This document shows positions 1 through 6,125 of a stretch of 7,084 nt of DNA, one piece after another (positions within the stretch are counted from its first letter, which is position 1; each line of letters begins with the position of its first letter). The notes below the pieces were generated by a model. That model had not been told where the DNA came from. It saw only the letters and a program-made list of their open reading frames with translations, and did not search any database. The translations under genes were made by a program, and so were the position numbers. The DNA lies in contig CADCRC010000064.1 of the NCBI GenBank assembly GCA_902803795.1, positions 1-7,084 on the forward strand, in the 5' to 3' direction. This stretch comes from an uncultured Erysipelotrichaceae bacterium (GTDB lineage: Bacteria; Bacillota_I; Bacilli_A; RF39; UBA660).

Positions 1-36
1 AACATTATTGATTCATTTGTTGTTGAATAAAAATAT

Positions 37-45
37 ATTATATCA
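37..45 (-). promoter_or_regulatory. Possible divergent extended -10 promoter
   Basis: On the minus strand this reads TGATATAAT, a perfect extended -10 (TG, one base, TATAAT). No recognisable -35 hexamer lies 16-18 bases upstream. Transcription would leave the window to the left, where a divergent gene may lie. No convincing ribosome binding site or start codon is visible before the edge. In sequence this AT-rich, such a match can occur by chance. Confidence 0.3.
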
Positions 46-86
46 GTCTAATTATTGTACTCTTTTTTTATGATTTGCTTATATAG

Positions 87-111
87 TAACAAATAATTTG
101 ACATTTTGTTA
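87..111. repeat. Inverted repeat straddling the -35 box
   Basis: TAACAAA (87-93) and TTTGTTA (105-111) are perfect 7-base inverted copies separated by 11 bases. The -35 hexamer TTGACA (98-103) sits in the middle. The size and placement resemble an operator for a dimeric repressor, but arms made almost wholly of A and T make chance a real possibility. No regulator gene is present in the window. Confidence 0.3.
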
Positions 112-126
112 AAAATATGATAGAAT
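98..126 (+). promoter_or_regulatory. Promoter of the 147-aa hypothetical gene
   Basis: The -35 is a perfect TTGACA (98-103). It is followed by a 17-base spacer and TAGAAT (121-126), a one-mismatch -10. A TG one base upstream of the -10 (118-119) makes it an extended -10. Initiation is expected near 132-134, giving a leader of about 22 bases before the first ATG at 155. This is a standard housekeeping sigma-A type promoter and the strongest in the window by consensus match. Confidence 0.8.
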
Positions 127-154
127 ATATGTACTTTGAAGAGGGGAATTTAAA

Positions 155-598
155 ATGGAGGTTGAGTGTAGAATGAAAAATCAAGAAAATTATATATTTG
201 AATATTTAGATGAAAATGATTTTAGAAAAAAGGAAAGATCTGTTAGAAAATATAATATGTTAGCTTATAAAAAATTAACATTTGAATATTATCCTGAATT
301 GAGAAAAGGTAATTTTTTAGGTACTAAGATTAGTTCTAATGAACAAGATAATACTGATTCATATGAGTTGGAATTACCTACAGATGCTTTGTTTACTAAG
401 ATACATGGCTCTATTAAATTACATTATATTGTTTATGTAAATAAAAATATTATATTATTAACTAATATAACTCCAGAAGAAATATTAGATGAGGGACATA
501 GATCAGAATTATCTACTTATAAAGGTGTTATGATTTCTAATGTTAATAGAGATAAAGATATATTTAAAATTAATTTGTTAAATAAATTAAACAAATAA
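155..598 (+). CDS. Hypothetical protein, 147 aa (unrecognised)
   Basis: I do not recognise this protein. It is a small, highly charged, apparently soluble protein without a signal peptide or membrane segment. The N-terminal third is rich in Lys, Arg, Glu and Tyr. The middle contains a probable beta-rich stretch (about residues 84-104, many Ile, Val, Tyr and Leu). The segment after it, at about 105-130, looks most like a conserved motif (TPEEILDEGH followed by STYKGVMIS). It has its own strong promoter. Two starts are possible. ATG 155 follows a GAGGGG at 141-146. ATG 173 (giving 141 aa) follows a better Shine-Dalgarno, GGAGGT at 157-162. I keep 155 because it is the first ATG of the transcript, but 173 is a serious rival. 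The gene ends at TAA and no clear terminator follows. Base composition matches the neighbours, so there is no sign of recent transfer. A real gene is likely; its function is unknown. Confidence 0.75.
   Translation: MEVECRMKNQENYIFEYLDENDFRKKERSVRKYNMLAYKKLTFEYYPELRKGNFLGTKISSNEQDNTDSYELELPTDALFTKIHGSIKLHYIVYVNKNIILLTNITPEEILDEGHRSELSTYKGVMISNVNRDKDIFKINLLNKLNK
157..162 (+). promoter_or_regulatory. Internal Shine-Dalgarno favouring start at 173
   Basis: GGAGGT is a six-base match to the anti-Shine-Dalgarno core and lies 10 bases before the in-frame ATG at 173. It sits just inside the longer reading frame that starts at 155. It therefore suggests that the shorter 141-residue product, or both products, may be made. 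Confidence 0.45.
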
Positions 599-613
599 AA
601 ATAAAAAAAATTA

Positions 614-642
614 TTGCACTACTTTATAAATTGTGATATGAT
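614..642 (+). promoter_or_regulatory. Promoter of the tRNA gene
   Basis: TATGAT (637-642) is a -10 with one mismatch to TATAAT, preceded by a TG one base upstream (634-635), so it is an extended -10. A weak -35, TTGCAC (614-619), lies 17 bases upstream. Initiation near 649 would leave about 9 bases before the mature tRNA at 658. An AT-only inverted repeat (TTATAAAT 624-631, ATTTATAA 641-648) overlaps the -10 and is probably fortuitous. Confidence 0.65.
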
Positions 643-657
643 TTATAAGTAGTTGAT

Positions 658-734
658 GGACCCTTAGCTCAGTTGGTTAGAGCATCCGGCTCATAACCGG
701 GCGGTCATAGGTTCGAGTCCTATAGGGTCCACCA
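658..734 (+). tRNA. tRNA with CAU anticodon, probably tRNA-Ile2 (lysidine type)
   Basis: A full cloverleaf of 77 bases can be drawn. The acceptor stem is GGACCCT (658-664) paired with AGGGTCC (724-730), followed by discriminator A731 and an encoded CCA (732-734). The D stem is GCTC/GAGC. The anticodon stem is TCCGG/CCGGG around loop CTCATAA, with anticodon CAT at 692-694. The T stem is ATAGG/CCTAT around TTCGAGT. The 1-72 pair is G-C, so this is not initiator tRNA. C4-G69 and C5-G68 match known determinants for TilS, which converts C34 to lysidine so that the tRNA reads AUA as Ile. From memory, the body also resembles Bacillus and Mycoplasma capricolum tRNA-Ile2 more than elongator tRNA-Met. 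Elongator Met is the alternative. The gene stands alone between its own promoter and terminator. Confidence 0.95.
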
Positions 735-744
735 TTTTGAAATT

Positions 745-772
745 AATCGCTATTTGTCAGCGATTTTTTTTT
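745..772 (+). terminator. Intrinsic terminator after the tRNA
   Basis: AATCGCT (745-751) and AGCGATT (759-765) form a perfect 7-bp stem with a 7-base loop. An unbroken T run through 772 follows at once. It ends the tRNA transcript about 10 bases after the CCA and insulates it from the ftsK promoter downstream. Confidence 0.9.
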
Positions 773-796
773 GTATGTATAATTTTATGAAAAATA

Positions 797-825
797 AAGA
801 CATTTTATTATAAATTTGATACAAT
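797..825 (+). promoter_or_regulatory. Promoter of the ftsK-smc-truB operon
   Basis: TACAAT (820-825) is a one-mismatch -10 with an upstream TG (817-818), giving an extended -10. A partial -35, AAGACA (797-802, four of six bases), lies at a 17-base spacing. Initiation near 832 would give a leader of about 65 bases before the ftsK ATG at 897. No other promoter-like sequence with this fit is visible before ftsK, and the two downstream gene junctions have no room for a clear one. Confidence 0.65.
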
Positions 826-858
826 ATTATAGTAAATAAATGTAATAATAATTATTTA

Positions 859-876
859 TAAAAATATGTATTTTTA
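859..876. repeat. 18-bp palindrome in the ftsK leader
   Basis: TAAAAATA (859-866) and TATTTTTA (869-876) are perfect inverted copies around a 2-base centre, seven bases before the ftsK ribosome binding site. A further 7-base inverted pair lies just upstream: TAAATAA 833-839 and TTATTTA 852-858. These could be a DNA operator or weak leader hairpins, but AT-only palindromes are expected by chance here. Confidence 0.3.
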
Positions 877-882
877 TTTTGA

Positions 883-890
883 AAAGAGGT
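883..890 (+). promoter_or_regulatory. Shine-Dalgarno that fixes the ftsK start
   Basis: AAAGAGGT lies 6 bases before ATG 897. The longer frame, beginning at TTG 879, would place this site inside the coding region and has no Shine-Dalgarno of its own. The ATG at 897 is therefore the likely start. Confidence 0.8.
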
Positions 891-896
891 TATGAT

Positions 897-3194
897 ATGT
901 CAAGGACAAAGAAGAGTAGAAAGAAAAAAACATCTATAATTACAGATGAAGTTTTTATTGGTATTATATTAATACTTTGTTCTATACTTGGTATTGGTAA
1001 ATTTGGAATAGTTGGAAGGTTTATTGCGGGTTGTTCTTTATTTTTAGTTGGTGAAATGTGTGTTGTTTTATTTGGCGGTTTGCTTATATATGGATTTTAC
1101 TTATTGTTATATTCATTAATTACTAAGAATTCTGTTTCATATTTAACTCTTAGAACATTAGGTTTTATTGTTTTCTCTATAAGTGTTCTTGTTTTATTAC
1201 ATAGACCTTATAGTTCTAATTCAAGTATACTTAAAGAGACAATTAATACTCTTAATAATGGTTTTAAAGAAGTCATTGAGACGGGTACTTTAGAAAATTG
1301 GGATATATATGGTGGTGGATTTATAGGTGGATTATTTCTATATATATTTATTTCATTATTTTCTTATACTGGTATGATGATTGTTGATGTATTTATTTTG
1401 ATTGTTGGTATATTATTTATTATTGGTATTGAGAATATTTCTAAGATTAAAGAATTATTTATAAAAGAAGAAATAGTTTATGATTCTGATGAGAATACTT
1501 CAAAGAGTAAACATTTATTAAAAGATGAAGATAATAAAAGTGATGATGATAATAATAAAGATGATATTGAAGATATTCCTAAGGATGAAGAAAGACCTAA
1601 GATTAAAATATCTAATTTTGATGAATTAAGTAATAAGGCTCCTGTTAAGTCTATAGTTGAGCCTAAAAAAGAAGTATATGTTTCATCTGATGGTTATGTT
1701 TTACCTTCTGTCGATTTGTTAAATCCACCTAAGAAGAGAGATAATTCAAAGGATGAAGAAACATATGAAAGAAATGCAAAAAAATTGGAAAATGCTTTAC
1801 GTGATTTTGAGATAAATGCTAAAGTTGTTGAAATACATATTGGACCTGCAGTATCACAATATGAACTTGAAATAGCTAATGGTACAAGATTAAATAAAGT
1901 TCTTTCTGTTAGACGTGAGATTGAATTATCACTTGCAAAAAAAGATGTTAGAATTCAAGCTCCAATTCCTGGCAAAAATACTGTTGGTATAGAGTTTGCT
2001 AATGATAAACCTGATAGTGTTAGTTTTTATGAGATTATTACTGCAAATGCTATGAAAGAAAATTTTGATAATAAACTTATGGTTCCACTTGGAAAAAGTA
2101 TTAATGGTGGAATTGAAGTTTGTGCGATTAATAAAATGCCTCATATGTTAATTGCTGGTACTACTGGTTCAGGTAAATCTGTTTGTGTAAATGGAATTAT
2201 TTGTTCAATACTTATGAGAGCTAGACCTGATGAAGTTAAGTTTATTTTAGTTGATCCTAAAATTGTTGAATTATCTGTTTATAATGGTATTCCTCATTTA
2301 TTAAGACCTGTTGTTACTAATCCAAAAGAGGCTGCTAAAGCATTAACAAAAATGGTTGAAGAAATGGAAAAAAGATATAGAATGTTTGAAGCAACGTTAA
2401 CTAAAAGTATAGAAACTTATAATGCTAAAATTGATGAGATGAATTCTAAAGTTGTTGATGATTCACAAAAAACTCCTAGAATGCCATATATTGTTGTTAT
2501 AATAGATGAGCTTTCTGATTTGATGATGGTTGCATCTAAAGAAGTTGAAGATGCAATACTTAGAATAACTCAAAAAGCTAGAGCTGCTGGAATACATTTA
2601 ATTGTTGCAACACAGAGACCTTCGACAGAAGTTATTACTGGTTTAATTAAAGCTAATATTCCATCTCGTATTTCATTTGCTGTTAGATCTGGTATTGATT
2701 CAAGAACAATATTAGATCAAACTGGTGCTGAAAAATTACTTGGTAAAGGTGATATGTTATTTTTACCAGTTGGTCAAGATTCTCCAACTAGAATTCAGGG
2801 TGCATTTATAACAGATGGTGAAATAGAAAAAATTATTAATTATGTTAAAGAACAGCAGAATGCTGTATATGATGATACATTAATGAATTTAGCTGAAAAT
2901 ATTGATGCAAGTTCTTCTGATTCTTCTGATGATTTATCTAGTGTAGATGATAATGATAAAGAAATATATGATCAATGTGTTAAATTTGTTGTGGAATCTC
3001 AAAAAGCAAGTGCATCATTATTACAAAGAAGATTTAAAATAGGTTATAATAAAGCAGCTAGAATGATAGATTTATTAGAAGAAAATCAAATTATAGGTCC
3101 AGCAACAGGTAATTCTAAACCTAGAGAAGTATTAGTACAATTAGAAAGTAATGAAGATAATGAGGTTAGTGAAGAAGAAATTTTTGAAGAATAA
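897..3194 (+). CDS. ftsK: FtsK/SpoIIIE family septal DNA translocase, 765 aa
   Basis: This is a membrane-anchored, ATP-driven motor that pumps chromosomal DNA through the closing division septum. After a basic N-terminus (residues 3-11) come hydrophobic segments at about 19-38, 48-74, 84-102 and 141-178, the last long enough for one or two passes. A very acidic Asp/Glu/Lys/Asn linker follows (about 184-283). The motor spans about 285-650: Walker A GTTGSGKS at 421-428, Walker B IIDE with D537 and E538, and the conserved ATQRPS at 571-576. The gamma winged helix that reads polarity sequences on DNA is at about 688-747 (SLLQRRFKIGYNKAARMID), followed by an acidic tail. The length is close to B. 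subtilis SpoIIIE (just under 790 aa). The start is ATG 897, not TTG 879, because of the Shine-Dalgarno at 883-890. It heads an operon with smc 17 bases downstream. FtsK and SpoIIIE cannot be told apart by sequence; the septal role is general to the family. Confidence 0.97.
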   Translation: MSRTKKSRKKKTSIITDEVFIGIILILCSILGIGKFGIVGRFIAGCSLFLVGEMCVVLFGGLLIYGFYLLLYSLITKNSVSYLTLRTLGFIVFSISVLVLLHRPYSSNSSILKETINTLNNGFKEVIETGTLENWDIYGGGFIGGLFLYIFISLFSYTGMMIVDVFILIVGILFIIGIENISKIKELFIKEEIVYDSDENTSKSKHLLKDEDNKSDDDNNKDDIEDIPKDEERPKIKISNFDELSNKAPVKSIVEPKKEVYVSSDGYVLPSVDLLNPPKKRDNSKDEETYERNAKKLENALRDFEINAKVVEIHIGPAVSQYELEIANGTRLNKVLSVRREIELSLAKKDVRIQAPIPGKNTVGIEFANDKPDSVSFYEIITANAMKENFDNKLMVPLGKSINGGIEVCAINKMPHMLIAGTTGSGKSVCVNGIICSILMRARPDEVKFILVDPKIVELSVYNGIPHLLRPVVTNPKEAAKALTKMVEEMEKRYRMFEATLTKSIETYNAKIDEMNSKVVDDSQKTPRMPYIVVIIDELSDLMMVASKEVEDAILRITQKARAAGIHLIVATQRPSTEVITGLIKANIPSRISFAVRSGIDSRTILDQTGAEKLLGKGDMLFLPVGQDSPTRIQGAFITDGEIEKIINYVKEQQNAVYDDTLMNLAENIDASSSDSSDDLSSVDDNDKEIYDQCVKFVVESQKASASLLQRRFKIGYNKAARMIDLLEENQIIGPATGNSKPREVLVQLESNEDNEVSEEEIFEE

Positions 3195-3211
3195 ATTAAA
3201 GTAGGTGTAGT

Positions 3212-6118
3212 ATGTATTTAAAAACGATATCAATAAAAGGTTTTAAATCTTTTGCTGATCATACAATTATTAATTTAGATGATAAAATAAATGCTATAGT
3301 TGGACCAAATGGTTCTGGTAAATCAAATATAGTTGATGCAATAAAATGGGTACTTGGTGAACAATCTCCTAAAAATTTGAGAGGAGAAAGTATGCATGAT
3401 GTAATATTTGATGGTAGTTTATCTAGAAGTTCTCAAAATATTGCTACAGTAGAATTAATATTTGATAATAGTGATAGTTTTATTAAAAATTATCCTATAG
3501 AAATATCTATTAAAAGAAAAGTTTATAGAACTGGTGAGTCAGAATATTATTTAAATAATAAAATAGTTCGTCTTAAAGATATAACTAATATTTTACTTGA
3601 TACTGGTATTAATAAAGAATCATTTAATATGATTGCTCAAGGAGAAGTTGATAAAATCATATCTAATTCTTCACAGGATAGAAAAGTAATAATAGAGCAA
3701 GCTTCTGGTATTTTGAAATATAAAAAAAGAAAGGAAGAAGCATCTAATAAGTTATCTCGTACTCAAGATAATTTAAATAGAGTAAATGATATAATAAAAG
3801 AGATTGAAGAAAGATTAGAACCTCTTAAAAATATGAGAGATAAGGCTATTAAATATAATGAAAATAAAGTATTAAAAGATAAATATTCTATATCTTTACT
3901 TGCTTATGATATAAATGAGTTAAATGCTCAAATTAATAATTTAAATATAGAAAAAGAACAATTAAATAATACATTAATTATAAATAATAATAATTTATCT
4001 AAATCAGATATTAATAATAATGAATTAATTGATAAAATAAATGATTTAGAAAATAAGAAAAATGTTTTAAATAATGAATTATTATCATTAAAAATAGATA
4101 TAGAAAAGAAGAATAATCAAATTAATTATTTAAGTGATACTAATGATTTTGGTGATTTAGATTCTAAAATTAAAGAGAAAGATAGTTTAATTAATAGTTT
4201 GAATCAAATAGAATCTAAGATAAAATTAAATTTAAAACAAGATAGTGATTATAAAATAAATAGAAATAAAGAATTAGAAAATTTATCTAATATTAAGAGA
4301 GAATTAAATTTTTATACTTCTCAATATAATGAAAATATACATAAAATTGAGTCTTTAAAATATCAAATAAATATAATAAAAAATACTAATAATAATTATA
4401 TGCCTAAAGCAGTAGAAAAGATATTATCTAATAATAATTTAAAAGGTATATTAAATACTTTAGGTAATATATTAAAAATAGATAGTAAGTTTGATACTGC
4501 TTTATATATAGCTATTTCATCTTCTAAGAATTTTATTATTACTCAAACAAGTGATGATGCTAAAGAAGCAGTTGAATATTTAAAGACTAATAAATTGGGT
4601 AGAGCTACTTTTTATCCTATTGATACTATTAAATCTAGATATGTTGATAGGCAAACACTTGATTTAATAGAAAATGATGTTTCTTATTTGGGTGTTTTAT
4701 CTGATTTAGTAGAATTTAATGAGAAATATAGAAATATAGTTGAGAATCAACTTGGTATTGTTATTGTAGTTGATAATTTAGATAATGCATATAAGATAAG
4801 TAAAAAGATTGGTAATAAATATAAGATTGTTACTTTAGATGGCGATGTTATTAATGTTGGAGGATCTATTGTAGGAGGTTCTATTAATAAAACTAATCCT
4901 ATATCTGATATAAATAAATTACAAGAACAATTGAACTTATATCAGAATAATAATATTCAAATAGATATTAATATAAATGATACGAATAATAAGATTAATA
5001 ATATAAATAATAATATAAATAGTATTAACAATAATATAGATAATATAAGTAGTTTAAATGATAATTTAAATAATGAAAAATATAATATAGAAAGTAAGAT
5101 TAATAATATAAATAATATTATTGATAAATTGTCTATAGATGATAATTCTAAAGAAAAGAAATTATTAGATTTGAAGAATGAATTATATGAATTAGATAAA
5201 AATCAGAAGTCTAAAAATATAGAGGTTAAGTATATTGATGAGGAACTTATTAAATTAAAAACAGAATTAGATAATTTAAATTATGAATATAGAATTCAGA
5301 ATAAGAATATTAATAAATTACAAAAAGATATTAATGAAAAAGAAATATTAATTAATAGAAAAGATGTTGAATTGAATTCTAAACTTAGTATATTGAGAGA
5401 AGAATATGAGATGTCAATAGAGAAGGCGACTACTGATTATCCTTTAGATTTAGATGTTAGTTTAGCTAGAGAAAAATTAAAAATATATGATGATATATTA
5501 AAAGAAATAGGTATGGTTGATTTAAATTCTATTGAAGAATATGATAATGTTAATGAAAAATATTCATTTTTAATAAAACAAAGAGATGATTTAACTCATG
5601 CTTCTGATACATTAATGGATATTATGAATCAAATGGATAAAGCAATGATTGAAAAATTTAAAAGTACATTTGTAGAGTTAAATGTAGAATTTAATAATGT
5701 ATTTAAGAGTTTATTTGGTGGTGGATGTGCATCACTTAGTTTAACTGATCCAGATAATATATTAGATACTGGGGTTAATATAGATGCTACTCCTCCTGGT
5801 AAGAAATTAACATCGATTACTCTTCTATCTGGTGGAGAAAAAACATTATGTGCTATATCTTTATTGTTTGCTATATTAAATATAAAAAATGTACCATTTT
5901 GTGTATTTGATGAAGTTGAAGCTGCTCTAGATAATGATAATGTTGATAGATTTGGTAAATATTTAGAAAATTATAAATCTAAAACACAATTTATAATTAT
6001 AACTCATAAGAATAAAACAATGGAGTATGCTCAAAATCTATATGGTATTACTATGCAAGAAGAAGGAGTATCTAAACTTGTTAGTGTTAAACTAGAGGGA
6101 TATTTAGATACAATATAG
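3212..6118 (+). CDS. smc: Chromosome segregation protein SMC, short-armed (968 aa)
   Basis: SMC dimers, with ScpA and ScpB, form the bacterial condensin that extrudes DNA loops and separates sister chromosomes. The N-terminal head has Walker A GPNGSGKS (31-38), Arg57, and a Q-loop at Q143 (MIAQGEVD). An N-terminal coiled-coil arm runs from about 165 to 396. The hinge spans about 397-557 and ends in the glycine-rich GGSIVGGS (550-557). The returning arm runs from about 558 to 800. The C-terminal head has signature LLSGGEK (871-877), Walker B with D900 and E901 followed by the D-loop AALD, and H-loop His932. All ATPase motifs are present, so the protein should be functional. Typical SMCs are near 1,190 residues; here both arms are roughly 90-100 residues shorter than in B. 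subtilis, matching the roughly 980-residue Mollicutes P115 class. The start ATG 3212 follows GTAGGTG (3201-3207). Neither scpA nor scpB is in the window. Confidence 0.98.
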   Translation: MYLKTISIKGFKSFADHTIINLDDKINAIVGPNGSGKSNIVDAIKWVLGEQSPKNLRGESMHDVIFDGSLSRSSQNIATVELIFDNSDSFIKNYPIEISIKRKVYRTGESEYYLNNKIVRLKDITNILLDTGINKESFNMIAQGEVDKIISNSSQDRKVIIEQASGILKYKKRKEEASNKLSRTQDNLNRVNDIIKEIEERLEPLKNMRDKAIKYNENKVLKDKYSISLLAYDINELNAQINNLNIEKEQLNNTLIINNNNLSKSDINNNELIDKINDLENKKNVLNNELLSLKIDIEKKNNQINYLSDTNDFGDLDSKIKEKDSLINSLNQIESKIKLNLKQDSDYKINRNKELENLSNIKRELNFYTSQYNENIHKIESLKYQINIIKNTNNNYMPKAVEKILSNNNLKGILNTLGNILKIDSKFDTALYIAISSSKNFIITQTSDDAKEAVEYLKTNKLGRATFYPIDTIKSRYVDRQTLDLIENDVSYLGVLSDLVEFNEKYRNIVENQLGIVIVVDNLDNAYKISKKIGNKYKIVTLDGDVINVGGSIVGGSINKTNPISDINKLQEQLNLYQNNNIQIDININDTNNKINNINNNINSINNNIDNISSLNDNLNNEKYNIESKINNINNIIDKLSIDDNSKEKKLLDLKNELYELDKNQKSKNIEVKYIDEELIKLKTELDNLNYEYRIQNKNINKLQKDINEKEILINRKDVELNSKLSILREEYEMSIEKATTDYPLDLDVSLAREKLKIYDDILKEIGMVDLNSIEEYDNVNEKYSFLIKQRDDLTHASDTLMDIMNQMDKAMIEKFKSTFVELNVEFNNVFKSLFGGGCASLSLTDPDNILDTGVNIDATPPGKKLTSITLLSGGEKTLCAISLLFAILNIKNVPFCVFDEVEAALDNDNVDRFGKYLENYKSKTQFIIITHKNKTMEYAQNLYGITMQEEGVSKLVSVKLEGYLDTI
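4997..5113 (+). repeat. AT-only 12-base repeats inside smc coding for Asn/Ile heptads
   Basis: AATAATATAAAT occurs twice in tandem (4997-5008 and 5009-5020) and again exactly at 5102-5113, always in frame and coding for Asn-Asn-Ile-Asn. The first and third copies are 105 bases apart, which is 35 codons or exactly five heptads. Degenerate AAT/ATA-rich sequence lies between. The block lies in the coiled-coil arm after the hinge. Confidence 0.7.
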
Positions 6119-6125
6119 TTTGAAT

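Noticed and set aside
56..69. Terminator for a gene to the left, suggested by a T run at about 62-69
   Set aside because: Only a three-base stem (AGT/ACT) can be drawn before the T run, so it is not a credible hairpin.
624..648. Inverted repeat TTATAAAT/ATTTATAA as terminator of the 147-aa gene or as an operator of the tRNA
   Set aside because: The stem is only A and T, no T run follows, and it overlaps a good -10 element, which explains part of the sequence.
879..896. TTG 879 as the start of FtsK
   Set aside because: The Shine-Dalgarno AAAGAGGT would fall inside the gene, and ATG 897 is placed 6 bases after it.
1929..2144. A 71-codon open frame on the minus strand inside ftsK
   Set aside because: It lies opposite the well-conserved motor domain of ftsK, has no ribosome binding site of note, and its composition is what a complementary strand of AT-rich coding sequence would give.
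4985..5131. CRISPR-like or satellite repeat array
   Set aside because: The short AT repeats are in frame within smc, follow the heptad pattern and have no regular spacers.
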